DNA of 64,000 bases from contig JBBQXS010000004.1 of the NCBI GenBank assembly GCA_038209365.1, positions 62,001-126,000 on the forward strand, in the 5' to 3' direction. Numbering within the stretch: the stretch's first letter is position 1; every line of letters begins with the position of its first letter. This DNA comes from DASQHW01 sp038209365. Its GTDB lineage: Bacteria; Actinomycetota; Acidimicrobiia; IMCC26256; PALSA-610. A program made the translations under genes and the position numbers. A model generated the notes under the pieces. That model saw only the letters and a list, made by a program, of their open reading frames with translations. It made no database searches and was not told the DNA's origin. Positions 41,079 through 49,471 of the stretch are shown here, piece by piece.

Positions 41079-41816
41079 TCAGGGCAACGGTCGGTACCGC
41101 AAGAAGAGGTAGTCACCTTCTTCGCAGATCGAGTGCAGGTGCAGCCTGCCGAGCTCGTCGAGCGTCGAGCCCGCGAGAATCCGCTTGGCGTCACCGCTCG
41201 CGAGCAGGGGCGCCAGCGTCAAGCAAATCTCGTCGAGCACACCTGTGCGCGCGAGTGCGCCGTTCAGCGTTGGTCCGCCTTCGGCAAGGACGGCGTGCGC
41301 ATCACGCGCGCCGAGCTCGTCGAGGGCGAGCGCGAGATCGACGTCGTGCGCGCCGGCGACGACGACATCGGCGACCTCCGCCGCTTGCGCCCGGTCCGCG
41401 GCCGGCGCGTCGGCCACGGTGATGACGACGGGTCGTTCTGTCGCGGACGTGAAGAACGGCGTCGACCAATCGAGCCGGCAGCTTCGCGAGACAACGGCGA
41501 TCGGCGGCACGGGCGTCTGTCCGCGTTGCGCGCGCGCATCCTGCATCGTCGCGGGCAGCACGGCCGGGCCGTAGCGTTCGGCTCGCATCGTTCCCGCCGC
41601 GACGAGCACGATGTCGGCCAACGCCCGCAGCACCGCGAACAGCGCCTTGTCGGCCGGGCCCCCGAGGGCGCCGGACACACCGCCCCACGATGTTCCGCCG
41701 TCGACGCTGACGATCATGTTGAGTCGCACGGACGGCCGGCGGGCGTTCACGGGCAGATCGGCATAGGCCTCGAGCGGATCGATCTCCGCGATCGCGTCCG
41801 GGAACAGCATCCGCAT
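41079..41816 (-). CDS. RibD C-terminal pyrimidine reductase family protein (Rv2671-like)
   Basis: 245 residues starting MRMLFPDAIAEIDPLEAY; an ATG two codons later is possible. Core marks are LNMIVSVDGGTSWGGVSGALGG, DIVLVAAGTMRAERYG, and HAVLAEGGPTLNGALARTG with the nucleotide-binding GGP turn. This matches the mycobacterial RibD-like Rv2671 group, NADPH-dependent and reported to have dihydrofolate reductase-like activity. Third member of the superfamily in this window. Confidence 0.88.
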   Translation of the reverse strand: MRMLFPDAIAEIDPLEAYADLPVNARRPSVRLNMIVSVDGGTSWGGVSGALGGPADKALFAVLRALADIVLVAAGTMRAERYGPAVLPATMQDARAQRGQTPVPPIAVVSRSCRLDWSTPFFTSATERPVVITVADAPAADRAQAAEVADVVVAGAHDVDLALALDELGARDAHAVLAEGGPTLNGALARTGVLDEICLTLAPLLASGDAKRILAGSTLDELGRLHLHSICEEGDYLFLRYRPLP

Positions 41817-41936
41817 CGGCGTCAGCTCGTTCGCCGGAGTGACAGATCCATCATTCGGGAGCGTAACGCCCGGAAGGCGCGTGGTCGCCGAGGATCGCGC
41901 TTGCTCTCGTCCCTCGAACGCTGACAACGTGCGTAG

Positions 41937-44216
41937 GTGCCGGCACTCCGCGGTCTCGCGCTCGGATTCGCGCTCGCGTTGGTGACGAGCGGTGTGGCGA
42001 CGGCGACGCCTGCTCGCACGCAGCGCGACATCGTCGTGATCGCTCCGGCGCCGGGAACCTTCTTGGGGCCGGGCGTGGCGACCGTGCACGTCGAGCTCGC
42101 ACTGCGCGGCGTCGATCCGGGTCGCTTGCGCGTGGTCATCGATCGCGGCGGTCCGCACCACCCGCGTCGGCGCCGCGACATCTCCAACCGCTTCACCTTC
42201 GCAACCGCGAACGGCGTGACGATCGCGACCGCGGAGCTCGGCGTGCGCGAGCTCGGTACGGGAATCATTCGTCTGTCGGCGCGGGCCGGCCACGCGCACG
42301 CAGCGACGAGCTTCGACGTCGAGCCCGATCTCGATCTCTCCGCAAGCGCGCGCTGCGATTTCCTGATGCCGGCCCGCTGCCTGCTGCCGTATCCGAGCGA
42401 CTTCTACACCGTCGCCGACCCGGCCAGCCCGACCGGTCGCCGCATCCACCTCGACGCGCGATCGCTCCCGGCCAACGTGCATGGTGTCCACATCGATCCC
42501 ACCGAGTGGAACCGCAACGACGGCTTCAGTCCCGGGCAACCGATCATGCTCTCGTTCCCGGGCATCGACCTCGAGCAGACCGGCGCGGCGCCGATCACCG
42601 ATGTTGCGCGCTCCCTTCGCACGGACGCGCCGATCGTCATCGTCGACGCCGAGTCCGGACGCCGCTGGCCGTACTTCGCCGAGATGGATGTCGAGGCGCC
42701 CGATGACGCGTCTCGCACGATGATCATCCGGCCCGCGGTCAATTTCCTCGAGGGTCACCGTTACGTGATCGGGTTGCGCAACCTGAAGGATGCGCACGGC
42801 GCGCCGATTGCGCCGAGCCGCGCTTTCGAGATCTATCGCGACGACATCAAGACCTTCAGCCCGGTCGTCGAGCGCAGGCGCTCCGCCATGGAGCGCGTGT
42901 TCGCCGCGTTGCAACACGCGCGGGTCGGCCGCCACGAGCTCAGCCTCGCGTGGGACTTCACGATCGCGAGCGCGCAGGGTCTCGCCGGACGGATGCTGCA
43001 CATCCGCGATGACGCCTTCGACGCACTCGGCGCGGGCGTGCCGGGCTACACCGTCGACACGGTGGAGCAAAATGTCTCGTCACGGGTGTACCGGCGCATC
43101 ACCGGCACGTTCCAGGTGCCCCTGTATCTCGACCACGACGGCGTGTCGGGCTCGCGCTTCGTGTACGGCGCCGACGGCCTCCCCGAACGGCAGCCGCGCG
43201 ACTACACCGCCGAATACCAGTGCGTGATCCCGCCGTCGGCCGCCGGCGCTCCGGCTCGCTTCTCCCTCTACGGGCACGGCCTGCTCGGGAGCTTCGACGA
43301 GGTGAACTCGTCGATCGTCCTCGACATGGCGGTCCGTCACAACACCGCGTACTGCGGGACGAACTTCATCGGCCTGGCGGAGGACGACTACGCCAACGCC
43401 ATCGCGATCCTGCAGGACACCTCGAAGTTCCCCACCCTCGCCGATCGCTCGCAGCAAGGCTTCTTGAACTTCCTGTTCCTCGGCCGGCTGATGATCCACC
43501 CGAACGGGTTCGTCGCGAACCCGGCGTTCCGGCTGGGCATGCATGCGCTCGTCGATACCTCGCAGCTGTTCTACGACGGCAACAGCGAGGGCGCGATCTT
43601 CGGTGGTGCGTTGACCGCCGTCGCGCAGGACTTCACCCGGTCGGTGCTCGGCGAGGCAGGCATGAACTACTCGCTGCTCCTGCAACGCAGCGTCGACTTC
43701 GACACGTTCAAGTTGATCTTCGCGCCGTCGTACCCCGACGAATACGACCGGCTCGTGACCGGCGGCCTCACCCAGATGTTGTGGGACCGGGGCGAGACCA
43801 ATGGCTACGCGCAGCACCTGACGCGCGATCCGTACCCGCGCACACCGGCGCACACGATCCTGCTGCTCGGGGCGGTCGGTGACCACCAGGTCGCACAAGT
43901 GAGCCTGGAGATCGAAGCGCGCACGATCGGTGCGCGTGTGCACCGTCCATTCGTCGCGCCGGGACGAACCTACGACGTGGAGCCGGCCTGGGGGATTCCG
44001 TCGATCGCGCAGTACCCCTTCGCCGGCTCCGCATATTTCTTGTGGGATACCGGCTCGCCGCTCTCGCCGATCGTGAATGCGCCGCCCCGCGAGGGACACG
44101 ATCCCCACGACGACACGCCGCGCCAGCCGGCCGTCCAAGACCTCAAGGACGATTTCTGGCAGGTCGCAGTCACCGACGTGTGCAACGGCGGCCCATGCCT
44201 TGGCGTGCCCTTCTGA
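41937..44216 (+). CDS. Large secreted serine hydrolase of unknown substrate
   Basis: 759 residues from a GTG. A signal peptide (residues 1-23, hydrophobic core LGFALALVTSGVA) is followed by an Ig-like region (about 30-130). The body then carries a serine-hydrolase elbow YDGNSEGAIFGG with Ser550, a possible oxyanion segment SLYGHGLLGSFD, and an Asp-His in GAVGDHQVAQ. Six or more cysteines are spread through the mature protein. No lipase or esterase family fits fully; it vaguely recalls large extracellular lipases with an N-terminal Ig-like domain. It is probably exported and acts on a lipid or polyester. Confidence 0.75.
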   Translation: MPALRGLALGFALALVTSGVATATPARTQRDIVVIAPAPGTFLGPGVATVHVELALRGVDPGRLRVVIDRGGPHHPRRRRDISNRFTFATANGVTIATAELGVRELGTGIIRLSARAGHAHAATSFDVEPDLDLSASARCDFLMPARCLLPYPSDFYTVADPASPTGRRIHLDARSLPANVHGVHIDPTEWNRNDGFSPGQPIMLSFPGIDLEQTGAAPITDVARSLRTDAPIVIVDAESGRRWPYFAEMDVEAPDDASRTMIIRPAVNFLEGHRYVIGLRNLKDAHGAPIAPSRAFEIYRDDIKTFSPVVERRRSAMERVFAALQHARVGRHELSLAWDFTIASAQGLAGRMLHIRDDAFDALGAGVPGYTVDTVEQNVSSRVYRRITGTFQVPLYLDHDGVSGSRFVYGADGLPERQPRDYTAEYQCVIPPSAAGAPARFSLYGHGLLGSFDEVNSSIVLDMAVRHNTAYCGTNFIGLAEDDYANAIAILQDTSKFPTLADRSQQGFLNFLFLGRLMIHPNGFVANPAFRLGMHALVDTSQLFYDGNSEGAIFGGALTAVAQDFTRSVLGEAGMNYSLLLQRSVDFDTFKLIFAPSYPDEYDRLVTGGLTQMLWDRGETNGYAQHLTRDPYPRTPAHTILLLGAVGDHQVAQVSLEIEARTIGARVHRPFVAPGRTYDVEPAWGIPSIAQYPFAGSAYFLWDTGSPLSPIVNAPPREGHDPHDDTPRQPAVQDLKDDFWQVAVTDVCNGGPCLGVPF

Positions 44217-44255
44217 GACGCGCCGCCGATGTTGGCCGGGTGGCATGATTCGACG

Positions 44256-45791
44256 ATGACCGATCAGCCATTTGCAGGCGACGCGTGCGGACTGGTGGAG
44301 GCATACCGCCGGGGTGAGCGATCGCCGCGTGAAGAGCTCGAGGCGAGCTTGGCCGCGATCGAGCGCAGCGATCTCAACGCGTTCTCCTTCGTCGATGCCG
44401 ACCGCGCCATGGACGCCGCGGTGCGCGCCGATATCTCGAAGCCGTTCGGCGGCGTGCCCGTCGGGATCAAGGAGCTCGACTTCGTCGCGGGGTGGCCCGC
44501 GACCGAGGCATCGTTGGTCTTCAAGGACCGCATCTCGGACTACACGAGCACCATGGTCACGCGGTTGCTCGATACGGGCGGAGCCGTACCCGTCGGGCTC
44601 ACGGCGGCCAGCGAGTTCGGGGGGCTCAACGTCAGCGTCACGAAGCTCAACGGTGTGACGCACAATCCGTGGCGGCACGGTCGCAGCGCCGGGGGCTCGT
44701 CGGGCGGCAGTGCGTCCGCAGTCGCCGGTGGCCTCGTGACGTTGGCCACTGGTGGCGATGGCGGGGGATCGATCCGGATTCCCGCCGGCTACACCGGGCT
44801 CGTCGGCATGAAGGGCACCTTCGGACGCATCCCTCGCGGCCCGAACGTGTTCTTCCGTCCGGGCACCGTGGTGCTCGGGTGCCTTGCTCGCTCGGCGCGT
44901 GACGCTGCGCGCTACTACGACGTGTGCGCGGGCTTCGACGTGCACGACCCGACGAGCCTTCCGGCCGCCGGCCCCTGGGAACGCGACCTCGGGACGCGTG
45001 GACTCACCGGTCGAAAGGTTGCGGTGATTCCCGCGCTGGCCGGCGTCACCCTGGACCCGGGCGTCGAGGAGCAGCTGCGCGCGTCGGCCGCGGAATTGAT
45101 CGCGGCTGCGGGCATGATCCAGGTCGACCTCCGGCTCGAGCTGCCGAATCTCGCCGCGCAATGGATGATGGGCAACCTCGCGACGTTGCTGGCCGAGCTC
45201 GGTGATGCGTGGCCGGGGCGCGCGGCCGACCTCACCGACGAGGTCGCAACCGGTCTGCTGCTCTCGCAATCGATGTACAACCTGCACACCGCGGCCGTCG
45301 CCGAAGCGCAACGCGTGCGCGCGTACGAGGCGATGGCGAACGCCTTCGAGGACGTCGACTTCATCATCGCGGCGACGAACCCGGGTCCGGCCTTCGCGGC
45401 CGACGCGCCGACGAGCTCGTCGTCAAGCAGCTTCATCGACTGGGCCCAGTCGAGCACGCTTGCACGGAAGGGATTCCGCGCGGTCATGGCCGGTGTCCGC
45501 GTCGCAGGTGGCGTCTTTCCGAGGTTGCCGTCCGCGATCCTCGACATCGGCGCGGCACGATTCCCCGATCTCGTGCGCATGGGAGCCCTCACGATCATCT
45601 CCAACATCTACGGGAACCCGGCCGTCTCGATCTCCGGCGGTTTGGTCGACGGTCTCCCCGTCGGCATGCAGGTGCTCGCCCGGCACCACGCCGACGAGCT
45701 GCTGTTCGACGTCGCGCTCGCCGCCGAGCACGCGCTCCCGTGGCCCAAGGTCGCGCCGCACTCGGAGGGAGTACCGCTCCCGGCGGCCTGA
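44256..45791 (+). CDS. Amidase (amidase-signature family), second copy
   Basis: 511 residues from the ATG at 44256. Triad elements: Lys in GGVPVGIKELDF, GGSSGGSASAV, and the nucleophile Ser in GGDGGGSIRIPAGYTGLVG. The C-terminal ISGGLVDGLPVGMQVLARHHADELL block is typical. A serine run (TSSSSSSF) near residue 390 is a likely flexible loop. It is longer than the amidase at 2084-3496 and clearly a separate lineage. Substrate unknown. The stop is followed by the strong hairpin at 45811-45858. Confidence 0.9.
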   Translation: MTDQPFAGDACGLVEAYRRGERSPREELEASLAAIERSDLNAFSFVDADRAMDAAVRADISKPFGGVPVGIKELDFVAGWPATEASLVFKDRISDYTSTMVTRLLDTGGAVPVGLTAASEFGGLNVSVTKLNGVTHNPWRHGRSAGGSSGGSASAVAGGLVTLATGGDGGGSIRIPAGYTGLVGMKGTFGRIPRGPNVFFRPGTVVLGCLARSARDAARYYDVCAGFDVHDPTSLPAAGPWERDLGTRGLTGRKVAVIPALAGVTLDPGVEEQLRASAAELIAAAGMIQVDLRLELPNLAAQWMMGNLATLLAELGDAWPGRAADLTDEVATGLLLSQSMYNLHTAAVAEAQRVRAYEAMANAFEDVDFIIAATNPGPAFAADAPTSSSSSSFIDWAQSSTLARKGFRAVMAGVRVAGGVFPRLPSAILDIGAARFPDLVRMGALTIISNIYGNPAVSISGGLVDGLPVGMQVLARHHADELLFDVALAAEHALPWPKVAPHSEGVPLPAA

Positions 45792-45810
45792 CGTCACGCC
45801 TCGTCAGCAA

Positions 45811-45858
45811 CCGTTTGGTCGCCCGGTGACCGTAAATGAACACTCGGCGACCAAACGG
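45811..45858. terminator. Perfect 13-bp inverted repeat between convergent genes
   Basis: CCGTTTGGTCGCC (45811-45823) and GGCGACCAAACGG (45846-45858) are exact reverse complements around a 22-base loop. It fills the space between the convergent amidase and 2OG-oxygenase genes, which suits a bidirectional terminator. The long loop and lack of a T-tract are unusual. Confidence 0.6.
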
Positions 45859-45861
45859 GGC

Positions 45862-46899
45862 TCACGGGTCGGATTCGGCGAGAAGATCGCCGTGATGACG
45901 GCGTGCGACGTCGGGATGGGCACGGAGCCGAACCTTGAGCGAGTTCTCGCCATAGTTCGCGAGGATGGGGTTGCTCGGATCAGTGCTCTGCCAGCCCGGC
46001 GCGTCAACAGATAATTCCTCCGGCAGCTCGAGCGGTTGCAGCGTCGCTTCCAACTTGGGATTGAAGAAGTACGCGAGCGCGACTCGCTCCTTCCCCGGAG
46101 GCGGCCTCACCACCCGATGCACGGTCGCGGCAAAGTAGCCACTGGTCAGGAGCTGCATCATCTCGCCGAGATTCACGACGAACGCGTCCGGGACTTTGGG
46201 GATGTCGACCCATCGTTCGTCGAGCCGCACTTGCAGACCGCCGGCATCGTCCTGCAGCACGAAGGTCACGAGCCCGGTGTCGCGGTGTTCGCCGACACCC
46301 TGTTCGCCGACACCCTGCTCGTCGTGCCTCGCTTCCGCGGCGGGATAGCGAATCACTTTCACCAGTGCCTCGGGCCTCGGCGCGACGTACGCGTCGAATC
46401 GATCCGCCGGCTGGCCCAGCGCGACCGCGAGCGCGCGGCACAGCACGTGCCCGAGCCCTTCCATCGCGTCGATCCAGGCTTCGACCGCAGGCCGGAGCTC
46501 GGGCAGGCCTGCGGGCCACAGGTTCGGACCGCGGAGCCGCAACCACGCGGGATCGCCCGGCACGAGGCGCTCGCGCGGCAGCTCGTGCCCGATGTCGAGC
46601 TGGTCGCGACGGTCGGGATGCCCGCGAGTGTGTTCGTGCCCGACGGGCGTGTATCCGCGGAACTGCGGGGAGTGGACGTTCGCGATCGCAAGCCGATCCT
46701 GCTCGGGCATCGCGAAGAAGCGACGCGCCAGTGTCTGGACGCGTTCGTTGGTCGCGGTCTCGACACCGTGTCCCACCAGCGAGAAGAAGCCGTGCTCGTG
46801 ACACACTGCTCGCAGCTGTTCGACGAACACGCGTGCGGCGGGGGATCGCTCGTCTTCGCGAAACGGTGCAATGTCGAGGATCGGCACTCGAGACGGCAC
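45862..46899 (-). CDS. 2-oxoglutarate/Fe(II) oxygenase (isopenicillin N synthase family)
   Basis: 345 residues. N-terminal DIOX_N domain (VPILDIAPF, HGFFSLVGHGV) and a jelly-roll core with iron ligands His205 and Asp207 in EHRDTGL and His261 in TVHRVVRPP; Arg272 in ERVALAYF could hold 2-oxoglutarate. Likely hydroxylates or desaturates a small molecule. A tandem 15-base duplication lengthens the loop just before the HxD motif (QGVGEQGVGE), see 46286-46315. It stands alone on the minus strand; the neighbouring SRPBCC gene is divergent. Confidence 0.9.
   Translation of the reverse strand: MPSRVPILDIAPFREDERSPAARVFVEQLRAVCHEHGFFSLVGHGVETATNERVQTLARRFFAMPEQDRLAIANVHSPQFRGYTPVGHEHTRGHPDRRDQLDIGHELPRERLVPGDPAWLRLRGPNLWPAGLPELRPAVEAWIDAMEGLGHVLCRALAVALGQPADRFDAYVAPRPEALVKVIRYPAAEARHDEQGVGEQGVGEHRDTGLVTFVLQDDAGGLQVRLDERWVDIPKVPDAFVVNLGEMMQLLTSGYFAATVHRVVRPPPGKERVALAYFFNPKLEATLQPLELPEELSVDAPGWQSTDPSNPILANYGENSLKVRLRAHPDVARRHHGDLLAESDP
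46286..46315. repeat. Tandem 15-bp in-frame duplication
   Basis: TGTTCGCCGACACCC occurs twice back to back (46286-46300 and 46301-46315). On the minus strand this doubles the five codons G-V-G-E-Q/H immediately before the iron-binding HxD of the oxygenase. The frame is kept. Confidence 0.8.
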
Positions 46900-46953
46900 G
46901 GCAATAGCCTAGGAACCTCGGACGCACCGGACATCTCGAGAGAGGCCTCGGTC

Positions 46954-47430
46954 ATGAAGGCAGGAACGAAGGGACAGGCGAGCACTCACGTCAATGCTCC
47001 GCCGGAGAAGGTGTACGAGCTGGTCTCGGACGTGCAGCGCATGGGGGAGTGGAGCCCGGAGACCCAGCACGCCGAGTGGCTGGACGGGGCGACCGGTCCC
47101 GCGGTCGGGGCGCGATTCAAGGGCACGAACAAGCACGGGCCGGCGCGGTGGTCGACGAAGCCGAGAATCGTCGTGGCCGACGAGGGCCGCGAATTCGCGT
47201 TCGTCATCGCGCACCGCGGCAAGGACCTGACGAAGTGGAGCTATCGATTCGAGCCCGCCGGCGGCGGCACGACCGTGACCGAGTCGTTCGAGATACTCGA
47301 AGACGTCCCGTGGTATTTCACCGTGAGCGAACGCTGGCTCATGGGCATCAAGGATCGCAAAGCCGACCTCGAGGCCAACATCGGTCTGACGCTTCAACGA
47401 CTCAAGGTCGCCGCGGAAGGTGGCGTGTAG
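46954..47430 (+). CDS. SRPBCC (START-like) family protein, paralogue
   Basis: 158 residues starting MKAGTKGQASTHVNAPPEKV. Same fold and motifs as the protein at 3568-4029: VNAPPEKVYELVSDVQRMGEW, WLDGATGPAVGARFKG, then a long final helix (LTLQRLKVAAEG). Shared motif residues suggest duplication within this lineage. It binds a hydrophobic ligand of unknown identity. It follows the divergent oxygenase start by 54 bases and precedes the helicase gene by 36. Confidence 0.85.
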   Translation: MKAGTKGQASTHVNAPPEKVYELVSDVQRMGEWSPETQHAEWLDGATGPAVGARFKGTNKHGPARWSTKPRIVVADEGREFAFVIAHRGKDLTKWSYRFEPAGGGTTVTESFEILEDVPWYFTVSERWLMGIKDRKADLEANIGLTLQRLKVAAEGGV

Positions 47431-47466
47431 CCGCGTCGTGGCGTTCGCTTCGGGCATGCTGGGTGG

Positions 47467-49440
47467 GTGGCGGAGCCCGTGCATCTCGACGCGATCTCGC
47501 ACGACGAATGGGCGGCGGATCCGCTGGACATTCTCGACGCGACAGTTGCGGGCATCGGCGGAGAGCAGCGCGCCGGCCAACGTGAGCTGACGAGCGCGGT
47601 CGCCGACGCGATTCGCACCGGACATCACCTCCTTGCCGAGGCGCCGACGGGCTCCGGCAAGAGCCTCGCGTACCTCGCTCCGGCGATCGCGTCGGGCCTG
47701 CGGGTGGTGGTCGCGACGTCGACGATCGCGTTGCAGAGCCAGCTGATCGACAAGGACCTCCCGACCCTTCATCGCCATTCGCCGGTGCCGTTCACGTTCG
47801 CGCTCCTGAAGGGGCGTTCGAACTATGTCTGCCGCGCCAAGCTACGCGCCGCAGCCGCCCCGGATGCGTTGTTCGAGCAACCGGTCGGCGCGAGCTTCGC
47901 CAGGCATCTCTCGACGCTGCGCGAATTCGCCGAGGGCTCCGATACCGGGGACCGCGCCAAGTTGCCGGACGCGATCCCGAACGCCTCGTGGGCCGCGGTG
48001 AGCTGCACGAGCACGGAGTGTCCCGGCGCCGCCGAGTGCGCCGATGGCGACGGCTGCTTCGCGGAACATGCCAAAGAAGCGGCTCGCCATGTCTCGGTGC
48101 TGGTCGTCAACCACGCGCTCTACTGCGCGCACCTCTCCGCCGGCCGCACGGTCTTGCCCGAGCACGATTTCGTGATCCTCGACGAGGCGCACTCGTTCGC
48201 CGACAGCGCAACGAACGCGTTTGCCGCCGATCTGGGCGCCGACGGCCTCAGCCGCCTGTCGAGCATGCTCGCCAAGACAGGCGTCGACAAGGATTCGATC
48301 GACAAGTTCGCCCGTGCGTCGAACGCGCTCGGCAGCGTGGTCGACGAACGCGACGGCACGATCGACGTCGGCGACGACACGCGGTTGGTGGACGCGCTCA
48401 CGGCCGCGGGCGAGAGCCTGTCGACTGCCAGCGGGAAGATCGACCGGGATCGTGGTGACTATGCCAAGCGCGTGGCGCGGCTCGCGCACAACCGTCTCAC
48501 GGTGCTCCGCCGGCTGGCGGCGCCGGCCGACGACGACGTGGTGTGGGCCGAGACGCTCGGCCGGACACGGCGTCTCCGCGTCGCGCCGATTGCGGCCGGC
48601 CCCGCGCTGGGACGCATGCTTCTCGACGAGCGGCCGGTGATTGCAGTCTCGGCGACCCTCGGCGGTGGTGTGCCGTTCACCCAGGTCGCCCGCCAGATCG
48701 GGTTCGACCCGGACGCTGCTCACGGCGCGTGGATCCGCGACGGGGAAGGCGACCGTTGCAGTGGAGCAGGGCGCGGATACGTCGCGCGGGAAACCGCGTC
48801 GTCGTTCGATTGGAGGACGCAGGGACTGCTGTACGTCGCGCGTGATCTCCCCGAGCCGCGACGCGGCAACGACTCATGGGTCGAGCTCGCAGGCGATCGG
48901 GTGTGCAAGCTCGTCGACGCGGCCGGTGGCCGCGCGCTGGTGCTGTGCACGTCGCACGCGAACGTGAAGCGGTTCTCCGAATTGCTCCAGACGAACACCA
49001 GCCACCACGTCCTCACCCAGGGCGAGGCCGACGCGGGCCGTCTCACGCGTTCGTTCATCGACGACGAGTCGTCGGTGCTCGTCGGCACGCGCTCGTTCTG
49101 GGCCGGCATCGATGCGCCGGGCGTCGCGTGCGTGCTCGTGGTCATCGACAAGCTGCCGTTCCCGGCGCCGGACGAGCCGCTGCACGCCGCGCGTCGCACG
49201 CGCGCGGAACAGGCCGGGCTGAATCCCTTTGTGACGGTGGACATTCCGGTCGCCGCGCTCGTGCTCGCACAAGGCGTGGGCCGGCTGCTGCGCCGGAACA
49301 CCGATCGCGGAGTCGTCGCCGTGCTCGACCCGCGGCTCGCGACCCGCGAGTACCGGACGGCGCTGCTCGCCGCGCTCCCGCCGTTCCGGCGCAGCGTCTC
49401 CCTCGACGAGGCGTGCGTCTTCCTCACCGAATGTAGATGA
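47467..49440 (+). CDS. DinG/XPD-like ATP-dependent DNA helicase
   Basis: 657 residues from a GTG. Superfamily 2 iron-sulfur helicase: Walker A APTGSGKS at 59-66, DEAH box ILDEAH at 237-242, motif III-like VIAVSATLGGG, and a C-terminal QGVGRLLRRNTDRGV (motif VI). Cysteines Cys122, Cys180, Cys185, Cys191 and Cys197 between motifs Ia and II are enough to hold a 4Fe-4S cluster. It unwinds 5'-overhang DNA, R-loops or similar. A LigD-derived gene follows 31 bases after its stop. Confidence 0.92.
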   Translation: MAEPVHLDAISHDEWAADPLDILDATVAGIGGEQRAGQRELTSAVADAIRTGHHLLAEAPTGSGKSLAYLAPAIASGLRVVVATSTIALQSQLIDKDLPTLHRHSPVPFTFALLKGRSNYVCRAKLRAAAAPDALFEQPVGASFARHLSTLREFAEGSDTGDRAKLPDAIPNASWAAVSCTSTECPGAAECADGDGCFAEHAKEAARHVSVLVVNHALYCAHLSAGRTVLPEHDFVILDEAHSFADSATNAFAADLGADGLSRLSSMLAKTGVDKDSIDKFARASNALGSVVDERDGTIDVGDDTRLVDALTAAGESLSTASGKIDRDRGDYAKRVARLAHNRLTVLRRLAAPADDDVVWAETLGRTRRLRVAPIAAGPALGRMLLDERPVIAVSATLGGGVPFTQVARQIGFDPDAAHGAWIRDGEGDRCSGAGRGYVARETASSFDWRTQGLLYVARDLPEPRRGNDSWVELAGDRVCKLVDAAGGRALVLCTSHANVKRFSELLQTNTSHHVLTQGEADAGRLTRSFIDDESSVLVGTRSFWAGIDAPGVACVLVVIDKLPFPAPDEPLHAARRTRAEQAGLNPFVTVDIPVAALVLAQGVGRLLRRNTDRGVVAVLDPRLATREYRTALLAALPPFRRSVSLDEACVFLTECR

Positions 49441-49471
49441 GACAGGAGGCGCCGCGGGTAGACCCTTCGTG

